Shown: piece after piece, positions 12,342 through 21,189 of the stretch
Position numbering within the stretch: the first letter of the stretch is position 1
How the letters are laid out: every line of letters starts with the position of its first letter
Origin: Phoronis australis
Lineage: Eukaryota > Phoronida > Phoronidae
DNA: 64,000 nucleotides
Assembly: GCA_002633005.1 (NCBI GenBank)
Contig: NMRA01000599.1
Location: forward strand, 121,644 to 185,643
Reading direction: 5' to 3'
The notes under the pieces: generated by a model
What the model saw: only the letters and a program-made list of their open reading frames with translations
Told to the model about the DNA's origin: nothing
The model's database searches: none
Program-made: the position numbers and the translations under genes

Positions 12342-13969
12342 ATCTAAAATCTAGCCAAAGTCAAGTTCTCATTTAAGATACACGGCAACATCTCTCGTAA
12401 TCTCGCGAAGTCTTGCTTTTTAGCTATGTCCTAGAGTTACTGAACAGGAGGCTGTACCGGACATCACACTGGCCCTGAACGAAAGACAACACGAAACCGT
12501 TACTCAATGTTAGCGGGACATGAGCCTTTGTCTGCATGGTACAAACAAGTTAAAATTAGGTACAATTGAAACGTTTAAACAAAATACATTTGCCTCACAA
12601 TTTTGATATCCTTTTTGCAATAACCACTAAATCCAGGTACTTGAATTGTGACATTACTAGTTTTTAAATTCATAATTTTTATTGCTGTAAGTGATAGACC
12701 TATGACCAATAAGAGCGGTTTATTTAGACGTATGTGTTACAGCCACGCCCGCAGTTTAGACTTATTACGACAGTTTTCCCGGGATAGCACTAGAATTTAT
12801 TTCTTTGGGTAGTTACAAGAAATTTCCGTAAACAGCTCCTCAAATATAGCACGTGGGTCTATATTCTTAATATTTTCCGAATATAAGCCCATCGAGCTGA
12901 CATTTTGTGGGAAAACCCTACAAATCGCGGACAGTTTAAACTATCTCTCCGAAAGTATTCTCATGATATATTCCGTAAAAGGATACAAAACCCAGGGATT
13001 TCAAACAATCCTCGTTGTCTTCTGCTTCCCAAATAAAAACTCATACTTTCTTTGACACAGATAGGACATTATGGTTCTCGGTGGGTAGTCTTTCCCTACA
13101 GCTGTTGCGTAATTCGCCTAAAGCGTCGGTCACGCTTGACCGTTTAACAGACTTTGGCAAGGAATTTTCAAATTTTGCTCGAAACATATGAGGGTTATCG
13201 CGGGTTACAGAGCATTACTTTGTTTCAGAGAACCAGATGAGAACGTCCTTTTGATATCAGGTAATAGGTCAAAATCGGGTTTGGTGTCTTTTTAGATGTT
13301 CCGAAAATAGGGCGGTGGGCTTACTTTCGGAGCCAAGGTTAAAATTTTCTACCGTTTGTCGAGTTCCCCAAAATGAAATGTGTCAGCGAATGGCAAACAT
13401 AAAGAACGGTGTGAGAAACAGGACACAAATTATTTCAAACGTTTTGGTTTATCTACAAAATCAACTTAACAAACAGTAGCGTTGGTACCGTGAACTATCT
13501 TAATTAGACATATTAGTCTGCATTCCAAGTGAAAACCGCGGGCGCATATTTAATCCAGACGCCTGGGCTGATATTCAGGGTACTAAAGAGGAAGGAAATA
13601 AGTGTCATTTCTGAATATAGTCAGTGGGGTTCTGTATCATAAATTCCGCGTAAAACTCCAAGGTGAAGGATTTTTAGCCGTGGAAACACACACTAGTCAT
13701 TTTTAGCTAGTGATTTTATCATAATCACAAAACGTCACTGATGGGTTTTTGGGTTTTCATAAACTATCCATTTGGGTCAAGGGCAAGACAATAAATTGCA
13801 GACAAAAGCCATTTCAAGTAAGGTTTTAAAAAGAAGATTCAACTTTTCAGAGTGCCAACGGGGATAATTGAAAGCGGGGTTTAATGCACAGCTAAATGAC
13901 ATCAAGAACAACGCTGTAGAGAGTTGTTGCCGCGGTATTCTTAACCAGAAATTACTAGCACACGCTTTC

Positions 13970-13991
13970 TACTAATCTCACCGAGTTTCAG
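13970..13991 (+). promoter_or_regulatory. Likely 5' UTR splice acceptor of the SLC6 gene
   Basis: TACTAAT at 13970-13976 matches an ideal branch-point, and TTTCAG follows at 13986-13991, giving a complete 3' splice site 22 bp upstream of the SLC6 start codon. If used, the first coding exon begins at 13992 and the promoter lies further upstream behind a 5' UTR intron. Confidence 0.4.
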
Positions 13992-13993
13992 AA

Positions 13994-14011
13994 ATGAAAG
14001 TGGTTGAATAA
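13994..14011 (+). promoter_or_regulatory. Five-codon upstream ORF ending 2 nt before the SLC6 start
   Basis: ATG AAA GTG GTT GAA TAA encodes MKVVE and stops at 14009-14011, leaving two bases before the main ATG at 14014. An in-frame TGA at 14005-14007 prevents upstream extension of the SLC6 frame. A uORF ending this close to the start could lower translation or work by reinitiation. That effect is inference. Confidence 0.4.
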
Positions 14012-14013
14012 AA

Positions 14014-14498
14014 ATGAGCCAGCATTTGCCGAGCGAAGCACACGACGAGGCGATAGATTTAGCAGAGACAGAACGAACTACAACGGATTTCGACAAACCA
14101 AAACAAGAACTTGAAACTAGTGAAGATGCCTTTTTGTCTGAGTCTGTGGGAAATATTGAACGTGACGTGAGGACCCAAAGGAGTAACGTCGAGAGTCTAA
14201 GCCCAGACCAGAACACCAAAACCGATGTACCTACTTTTAGCATTGACCTTGCAAAGTCAGAACCACCAAGCACTATCCATGTTAAGCAAAATCATTCTCT
14301 TCTGGGACCTTGGACCTTGACAAACACAAAAGATGGCGCTGCAATCACGGACGGGTTGGACGTCTACACGCAAGATTTTTCCAGAGATGAGAATCCTATG
14401 CGAGGAAATTGGGGTGGTCGAATGGATTTTATTGTGTCTTGTCTAGGTTACGCAGTGGGACTTGGAAATGTATGGAGATTTCCTTATCTGTGTTATAA
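14014..14498 (+). CDS. SLC6 coding exon 1 (N-tail and TM1)
   Basis: Encodes residues 1-161 and two bases of Lys162. The start is the first ATG after an in-frame TGA at 14005. The tail is acidic and rich in Ser, Thr and Gln, without recognisable domains. NWGGRMDF just before TM1 is the usual SLC6 entry motif. The exon ends inside the conserved TM1-TM2 stretch at donor AA|GTAAGT, phase 2. The next exon supplies the G completing Lys162 and reads on as NGGGAF, exactly as the family expects. Confidence 0.92.
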
Positions 14499-17400
14499 GT
14501 AAGTCCTAAGTCTAAAACAAAGAAACCTTCCCTGTTTAAAAAGATACCAAACCCGGCTTTAGCATATAAACAAATACTGAACATGACTTTCCCATCCAAT
14601 TCTCTACAACAAAATAGCGCCCTATAACCCTCGACAATCCTCAAAAGCTTGGAGGGAAATTTAAAAACTCCTTTCAAAGCCTGCTAAACGGGAAGCGTAA
14701 CCTACTCTTTTAGCGAATTACACGTCAATAATGTGAAGATATGACTCCCGGCAAGAACCACAATATCCAAGCAGGTGACGTAACGGTCAAGGATTGGTTG
14801 AAATCATCAAAACAGGGTTTAGTATCCTTCTAAAGATAAATGGGTCTTAGGTTAGACTTGCAGTAGCTAACAAGAAATATTTTACGCGAATAAAATCTTC
14901 ACTGCATATGCTCGCTAAACGCATTTTGAGCTCTACAGTAACAAGACTAGTGCCTTAGGGTAATCCCCGTTACAGGTAATGGCGAGTCTCGACCGTTTTG
15001 ACTTCATTTGGACCGGATGCGCGTCACAAACATCAAGTCGAGAAAAAGCAAATTCCAGCACGTTTCTGTTTAATGTAGTTACAGTATAGTCGAAATCATG
15101 GGGCTCATCGGTACTGGTTAGCAGGCACTCATCTGGTAGCATTTCGTATGTAACAGCCCATGCCGGTCTGGTACCAGCCCAGTATCGGACCGGTACTGGC
15201 TAGCAGGCGCTGATCTGGTAGCATTTCACATGTACCGGCCTGGTGCTGAGCTGGTGCTGAGCCCGTGCTGGTGCTAGAGCCGGCACCAGACCGATGCAAA
15301 TAATGTGTGCAAACGGCACCTTGTGATGGTACCAGGCTGGTACGGGCCTGGTACCGCAATGTTAGCTTGGTAAGATACCACTACATTCTCACTTCCTCTT
15401 TGAATTCGTCCATTTTTGACGTCGAAGAAACGCTGAGCTTTTTACAGTTTTTTGCCAACATAACTCTGGGTTCGACAATCTGACTAAGCATTGTATAACC
15501 TGAGTACAAACCTGGAGTGCGTTCCATAGATGCGAGAACTGCAAAAACGCAACACACGCAAGACCTTGAGATTTGCCACCATGTAGTACAAGCGAAGCAA
15601 GTGATCATACTGGTTTACTTCGCGAGATACGTGCATCTGCGGTGTTCAGTTCTAGCGTACGGTCTAGCATAGACAGAGTGGTTTTGGCCAAAGATGCCTG
15701 TGTCCACCTGTCTTCTCTTTATTTGTCTTTCTTCAGATATAATCGGATTTAACTGAAAGAACTTACAACAACGGTGAGCATGATGAACTGTCCGCCTATA
15801 TCCGGTTCCTTTGAACACCTTCTGGCGTTCATAAAGAACTGATGGATAGACTAAACCAACGCGGTTCATAAAGATGCTAAGTAGCCGAGGTTCGGATGTA
15901 GTGAAAACCTGTTTGGTGTGGCATGACTCTTATGCACAGCAATTCAATAAGGAACAGTCTGCTGTTGGGCCCCGTTATGACGTCAGATAGATTTAAGCTT
16001 GAAATTGCATTTCACCATCCCAATTTAGCTGTCAAAGAAACAAAAAAAAAAAACGAATGAGTCTTTTGCTTTCATGAAACCCATCTCACGGTATTCCTTA
16101 CCGTAACAGGATTCTATTTCAGTAACAAATACAAAAACAAACACATACACACAAAAAAATCATTAATTCAAGAAAACGCTTCAGGTGTTATTGGAATTAG
16201 CCAGTCCTAAAATTGCGAATTAGGAAAAGGCACATACACGCATCGTTGTCTTTATAAGGACTGTCGACTCATTCGGTTGATATTCCCTTCGGTTGAAAAT
16301 TCGACATGGACAGCTAAACAGTGTCGAAATGTCACTTTGAATTTTGATTTGAACAATGCCAATACATATCTTATAGCAGAAGTTGTTAACGCGAATGGCC
16401 TCTGCCTAGATTACTTGTAATGCCAAGATTACTTTTCCAGGAACGGAGGTGGAGCTTTTATGATACCCTACGTCATAATGCTGCTGATTGTTGGGATTCC
16501 CATATTCTTTCTGGAAGTTTCTCTTGGTCAGTTCTGTGGATCTGCCGGCGTGCATGCATGGAACTTCTCGCCTTTTTTCAGCGGAATCAGTCACACAATG
16601 GTTTTGATATCATGTCTGTTCGCCATCTACTATAATATGATCATAGCTTGGGCAGTGTACTATTTCTTCGCTTCTTTTCAAAGTCCCCTTCCGTGGTTAA
16701 GTTGTCCCGAAGCAGAAAGTAGCGACTTCTGCATGTACAAGGTACCTGATATTAACGTAAGTGTTTGTTCTGCGAGAGACCTTAGTGTTAATGAGAGTGG
16801 CTATTGCTGTAACAAAACGACCGGAAAACCGATTGGCTTATATAATGCGTCGCTAGCAAAACTGGCAGGAATGACAAGACGATTGCCGGCTGAAGATTAC
16901 CTAAAATACGTCTCCCTTGGAACAGCGCACAGCGAAGGACTACACGATCTTGGTGATATGCACTGGAAAATAACACTGAGTTACTTGCTCACGTGGGTGT
17001 TAGGGTATCTTTGCGTATTCAAAGGCATCAAAGCCACTGGTAAGATTGTGTATTTCACGGCTTTGTTTCCATACGTAGTCCTTCTCACGCTGCTCATAAA
17101 CGGAGCAACTCTGGACGGTGCGCTGGAAGGAGTCACGTATTATTTGAAACCTAATATCAGCAAATTAGCCGAAGGGAGAGTGTGGAAGGACGCTGCCGTC
17201 CAAACCCTGTTCTCGCTGTCAGCAACCGAAGGAGGCCTCATAACGTTCGCCAGTTACAACAGGTTTCACAACGATGTACTGAAAGATACATTTATTGTTA
17301 GTATCGGAAATGGATGCACAAGCCTCTTTGCTGGATTCGTCATATTTTCCTATCTGGGATACTTAGCTAAACAGCTTGGCACGGCTGTTGAAGACGTCGT

Positions 17401-20400
17401 AAGCGAGGGTGAGTTGCCGTGTTTGAACTACGTATGAACTGTACTTGAAACCTAAAGCGAACCTTTCCGCGCTTTGAGTTTGCTGTTGCCGCTAAAACGT
17501 CACTTTTTGAGCTAATAAAATTCTACCGAATTGGATAAAAACTCTACTCTGCTTGCATATAACTACGTTAGGCATATTTCTAGAGAAAACTAAGTCGACG
17601 TAGCAGGTAAAAGAGCGATTCAAGTGGACTATAAATCCTAAATAGGTCAAAACTTTATTGCACTTTCCGATTCTGAACAAAGGTCGACTTCTCTCACACA
17701 TCAAATCCCAAACCTTGAACTAGCGATATGTACAAAACGAGTTAACAGCACTGACGAGTCCATCAATTAAATATACGCTTATAAACAAAACGGAAGTTTC
17801 ACAAGAAAACTGATGCGTGGTTGTTGCTAGTGGTATCATCATCTCAATGCCATTAGGATCAGGCCAAAACTGATGCATGATTGTTGCTAGTGGTATCATC
17901 ATCTCAATTCCATAAGGATCAGGCCAAAGCTGCTTTCCGTAAAACGGGATTCTTTATAACTTGGCGAGATCACGGTCGTCGGGTGAAAGGTCACCGAGTA
18001 TTTTAACCAATGCACGTGATCTCACTAGCTTCCACGTCGCGTTGCGGAAATAAGGGCCACGATCCACTTCATAATGCCCAATGTTCGGCAAGCCGTTTAG
18101 CACATTATCTCTCTCTAGGAACTGCTTTGGTGTTTTCCGTTTATCCGATGGCAATGTCGAGTCTTCCGTTCCCACCCATTTGGTCCGTGCTGTTTTTCTT
18201 CATGCTCATTTTGATCGGCCTGGACAGTGCGTTTGCGAAACTTGAAACGATTCTTACATCCATCCTGGACAAATGGCCCCAACTACGAAGCAAGCGGGAA
18301 CTTCTTTTGCTCGCCATCGCAGGTAGATCAGTTTATTAGCCAATACAGTAGGTCTTAAGAAAGTTGTAGCACCGTTGTGATTTACACCACTTATCGCTGT
18401 AAAATTGGCCTCAAATTTCTCCTTACTCGGATGAGAAGTGAATTTTGTCTTGCAAAGAACTGGCAGCATATTATTCCTCGAGGCCATGTTCGCCGAATGA
18501 AATGACGCGCCGTGACAAGTCAATTTGTAAAGACGGGATTCAAGCAACAACGAATTACCACATCTTTTCAAACCCAGAAATCACATCTGTTTGACTAGGC
18601 AATAAGTTGAGACCAATTTTATAAAGGCAAGTGCTATAAATCTACAGTTCAGTTGTTTTTGTCACGGAAGGAGGGTTTATATCTGCGTCTTCACTCATTG
18701 TTTGCTGGTCCTTCTGGACGTGTGTACAAAAATAATAGAAACCAGGGGCCCATCCATTTCAGTCAATTGTAAGATAAAACATAAGGTTTCAAAAACGAGA
18801 TCGTGAACTTGGCTTAGGTTTTTGACATGAATTTTGTCTTAATTTCGTCTAACTTACCGGATGTGGAAGTTTCAAAGCTTGGAAGTTAAGACAAATCTTA
18901 GCCTTAAGTCAAAAAATGAACTTAAGCCAATTTCTGGGAGCGGGTACCTGAAAAACGCGTTATTTCCACACAAAAGGAATTGAAAAGCTTCCAAAGAGGC
19001 CTTTGGTCAAACAAAACTCGAAAAGTTTAAGACATCTTACATGTTCTCATGAAAAAGCCATGCTTGCTTACAGCGAGAAAATTGGAAAAAGGAAATGTTT
19101 GTTTAGTTTCGAACTCTCAAAGTGGGCCTTTTTGCAGGGAACATTGTCGTGAAAGTCAGAGGAATTTTGCCAGAAAAGGCACCTTTTGGAAGAGGGACTG
19201 GTAGCGAAAAATGCCCCTTCTGAATGGCCCGTCCCGCATACACGAGCCTCTTCTGTGAGAGTATTCCGGAGAGATGAAGTTAGCGTCAGTAAAGAAATCA
19301 ATATTGCCATCAATTCCCCTCTCCTTGGTGTTTTCACGTTCAATTGGGAACTTCAACTCTCCGTATTGAAGAACCAATTACAAAACGTTTCACACCAAAT
19401 CATAAACTAAAACAAAAATGTCACTGCACGAGGTTCAACACACAAAATTGGAAAAAAAATGATTTTGGGGGTAAATATTAGGAATAATTAGACTTCTTGT
19501 TATTAGTACGTTTGGCCAGAGCTATAAAACAGCGAAATTCAGTGTGGTTTTGTGTTTTTGTTAGAAATCGTGAATGCCCGATCTTATCAGTTGAAGCGGC
19601 AATTAACGCTTTGAAAAAACCACTTTTGATTTAGACCACTTGCCGCTGTAAAAATGATCTCACAGTGGAGGTGATTCTTGATGGCCATAAAGAATCGACA
19701 TTTCGTTATNACTAAAACAAAAATGTCACTGCACGAGGTTCAACACACAAAATTGGAAAAAAAAATGATTTTGGGGGTAAATATTAGGAATAATTAGACT
19801 TCTTGTTATTAGTACGTTTGGCCAGAGCTATAAAACAGAGAAATTCAGTGTGGTTTTGTGTTTTTGTTAGAAATCGTGAATTCCCGATCTTATCAGTTGA
19901 AGCGGCAATTAACGCTTTGAAAAAACCACTTTTGATTTAGACCACTTGCCGCTGTAAAAATGATCTCACAGTGGAGGTGATTCTTGATGGCCATAAAGAA
20001 TCGACATTTCGTTATTACTTAACTAGAAACAAGGTCGCTGAATAAAGTGAAACGCCGTGACAAATGAAATTGTAGAGCCTGGTCTCAAGCTATAAACGAA
20101 CTGTTAGTTTTTACCCAGACCAATAACAAAGAAATAATTTGGAACGAATCTCGTGGCGGTAAGTCGTCTCAAGCAAAATTTTTTTTTTGACGGAATGTGG
20201 GTTTATAACAGTTTCAAATACTCGGCTACCTGACATTGGCTTTTAGCTATAACAGCAAAACGTCGGACAGCGACCGCTGAGATAGTGGGTTTGAATATAC
20301 ATTTGGGTTGATCTGAAATACGTAATATTGTCGCTTGTGACGCCACTTTAAAGAAAACCAAGGGTAGGTACCGTATTAGTGGAATGGCTGCAACAGATAC

Positions 20401-21167
20401 GTCAAAACGTAGCGAGTGAATTGTAAGCATATTACTGTCATCCTTTCGTTGCAGTCACCATGTTTTGCGCTGGACTGCCCATGTGTACCGACGGTGGTGA
20501 ATATGTGCTGGCTTGGCTAGACAACTACGCCGGAGGATGGAACATGCTAATCGTCGCCTTACTGGAGTGCATCTCCATAGGATGGGTTTACGGCTTCAAG
20601 CGCTTTAGAAGCGACATCGCCTGCATGCTTGGGCAGCATTTTTGTAAATGTATCCCGTGGTGGCCAGTGTCATTCTGGTGGGGAGCCTGCTGGTGCGTGA
20701 TTACACCCATGCTGTTAATGTTCGTTCTCATCTTTTCGTGGGCGTCAACGAAACCTTTAACTAACGGTGGCCACGCGTTTGCAAAGTGGACCGAGATACC
20801 GGGATACATTCTACTCGCCGTGAGCATTGTTCTAGCGTTTGGTAGGGGATTTTACTTGGTCGCAAGATCGAAAGGAAAACTTCGAAGTCGTTTCCAATCC
20901 GTGCTCCGGCCCACCAATGACTGGGGCCCAGCGTTAGTTCGCCACCGACAGTTAGTGACTTGCTACGTGCCCGATTTCGCAATTGACCCGTGGGATGACC
21001 AAGACGATGAACACGAATGGCGAAGAGTCACGTTGATGTCCATAAGGCAAGATGTAGCAGCTAGAAAAGGAAAAGTTGATGTGCCTGTTACTACCGATGA
21101 AGCGCAAGATACCGTGGGCGAACAAACTGAGATAGAACGGGAAACTGAAGGAGAAACTTACATTTAA
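14014..21167 (+). CDS. SLC6 sodium/chloride-dependent transporter, glycine-transporter-like (4 coding exons)
   Basis: Join 14014-14498, 16441-17408, 18119-18322 and 20455-21167: 2370 nt, 789 residues plus stop, all GT-AG. SLC6 proteins import amino acids or transmitters across the plasma membrane, driven by Na+ and Cl-, using 12 membrane helices. Visible hallmarks are a 130-residue hydrophilic N-tail; TM1 [10 protein letters not shown] at 149-158 with Gly149 at the place of the monoamine transporters' Asp (an amino-acid-type transporter); IYYN in TM3; EL2 Cys250/Cys259 with sequons at 267, 279, 286 and 297; TM6 from Gln416 with Ser420 (chloride site); GLDSAF in TM8; and [10 protein letters not shown] after TM12. 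The last motif and the long N-tail resemble GlyT1/GlyT2. The C-terminus T-Y-I could bind a PDZ domain. Oddity: TM6 reads FSLSATEGG, with Glu425 where glycine transporters have Trp. Family is certain; substrate and orthology are not. Confidence 0.93.
14499..16440 (+). other. SLC6 intron 1
   Basis: Runs from GTAAGT to TTTTCCAG. It holds a GGTACC/CTGGT-rich repeat block (15109-15355, listed separately) and a short A-run near 16041. No other coding signal is seen. Confidence 0.9.
15109..15355. repeat. Degenerate GGTACC/CTGGTGCTG minisatellite in intron 1
   Basis: A 50-bp unit beginning CGGTACTGGTTAGCAGGC at 15109 recurs at 15191 (CGGTACTGGCTAGCAGGC), an offset of 82 bp. Two 11-bp TGGTGCTGAGC units follow, with further CTGGTACC, CCGGCACCAG and GGGCCTGGTACC variants up to 15355. 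Many units are self-complementary. The block is GC-rich against an AT-rich intron. Confidence 0.75.
16441..17408 (+). CDS. SLC6 coding exon 2 (TM2 to TM7 region)
   Basis: Encodes the last base of codon 162, residues 163-484, and the first base of codon 485. It starts after TTTTCCAG and ends at GAGG|GTGAGT. It carries TM2, TM3 (IYYN), the long glycosylated EL2 loop with Cys250/Cys259, TM4-TM5, the K-x-T-G-K-I-V-Y-F-T motif, TM6 (Gln416, Ser420, Ser422, Glu425) and TM7 with Asn and Ser near the chloride site. An extra sequon, NIS at residue 400, lies before TM6. Extra EL2 cysteines (271, 284, 285) are not part of the usual pair. Translation past the donor would end at a TGA about 27 bp later, so splicing is required. 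Confidence 0.93.
17409..18118 (+). other. SLC6 intron 2
   Basis: Runs from GTGAGT to TCTCTCTCTAG. It contains a two-unit 60-bp tandem repeat at 17811-17930 and nothing else notable. Confidence 0.9.
17811..17930. repeat. Two-unit tandem repeat, 60-bp period, in intron 2
   Basis: The unit beginning TGATGCGTGGTTGTTGCTAG at 17811 is repeated at 17871 as TGATGCATGATTGTTGCTAG. Both continue through ATCATCATCTCAAT and GGATCAGGCCAAA, with only a few substitutions. It is a recent local duplication. Confidence 0.85.
18119..18322 (+). CDS. SLC6 coding exon 3 (TM8 region)
   Basis: Begins GA|ACT after TCTCTCTAG and completes Gly485, then gives [16 protein letters not shown], the family's G-x-x-x-F-x-x-Y-P block. 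TM8 follows with [10 protein letters not shown], keeping the Asp-Ser pair of the second sodium site. The exon ends GCAG|GTAGAT, phase 1, completing Val553 in exon 4. At 204 nt it is the shortest coding exon. Confidence 0.92.
18377..18560. repeat. Dispersed repeat family copy a (CGCCGTGACAA core)
   Basis: Begins with a GATTTACACCACTTATCGCTG block, then a block near GAAGTGAATTTTGTCTTGC, then the core CGCCGTGACAAGT at 18508 and TTGTAAAGACGGGATTCAAG. The same order of blocks, diverged, occurs at 19931-20107 and in part at 34651-34815. No coding potential is visible. Probably an old MITE or SINE-like element. Confidence 0.55.
19406..20015. repeat. Assembly-type duplication around single N at 19710
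   Basis: 19406-19709 (beginning ACTAAAACAAAAATGTCACT) and 19711-20015 are the same sequence, differing only by one A in an A-run and a couple of substitutions, and they abut a single N. This looks like the overlapping ends of two contigs left unmerged, not a biological tandem repeat. One copy should be removed when measuring intron 3. Confidence 0.85.
19931..20107. repeat. Dispersed repeat family copy b (CGCCGTGACAA core)
   Basis: Begins TTGATTTAGACCACTTGCCGC, continues GGTGATTCTTGATGGCC, and has the core AACGCCGTGACAAATG at 20051 with TTGTAGAGCCTGGTCTCAAG after it. The block order matches copy a. The first part is also present at 19627-19709 because of the assembly duplication. Confidence 0.55.
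20455..21167 (+). CDS. SLC6 coding exon 4 (TM9-TM12 and C-tail)
   Basis: Begins after TTTCGTTGCAG with TC completing Val553, then residues 554-789 and TAA at 21165-21167. It includes TM9, [18 protein letters not shown] (family T-x-G-G-x-Y-x-x-x-x-D-x-Y-A), [13 protein letters not shown] after TM10 (the W-x-Y-G-x-x-R-F-x-x-D-I motif), TM11 and TM12, then [14 protein letters not shown] as in glycine transporters. The remaining C-tail is acidic and ends E-T-Y-I, a possible class I PDZ ligand. Confidence 0.93.
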
Positions 21168-21179
21168 ACGTAACGGTCA

Positions 21180-21185
21180 AATAAA
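21180..21185 (+). terminator. AATAAA polyadenylation signal after the SLC6 gene
   Basis: AATAAA lies 12 bp after the stop codon. A second AATAAA at 21320-21325 is an equally plausible signal and would give a more usual 3' UTR length. Confidence 0.4.
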
Positions 21186-21189
21186 TTAT

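Larger units (their letters stand above)
7880..13965. other. Intergenic region upstream of the SLC6 gene
   Basis: No gene is supported across this 6 kb. A GC-richer island near 8500-8650 holds open frames on both strands, none recognisable. Short signals worth marking are a direct-repeat nuclear-receptor-type site at 10622-10634 and a three-unit 12-bp repeat at 12306-12341. Upstream non-coding exons of the SLC6 gene probably lie in this region but cannot be placed. Confidence 0.45.
18323..20454 (+). other. SLC6 intron 3, containing an assembly duplication
   Basis: Runs from GTAGAT to CCTTTCGTTGCAG. The true length is uncertain because a single N at 19710 joins two copies of the same approximately 304-bp sequence. 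Two diverged copies of a dispersed repeat (core CGCCGTGACAA) also lie inside. Confidence 0.85.

Noticed and set aside
17811-17930. CRISPR-like direct repeats
   Set aside because: Only two contiguous 60-bp units without spacers, in an intron of an animal gene: a simple tandem duplication.
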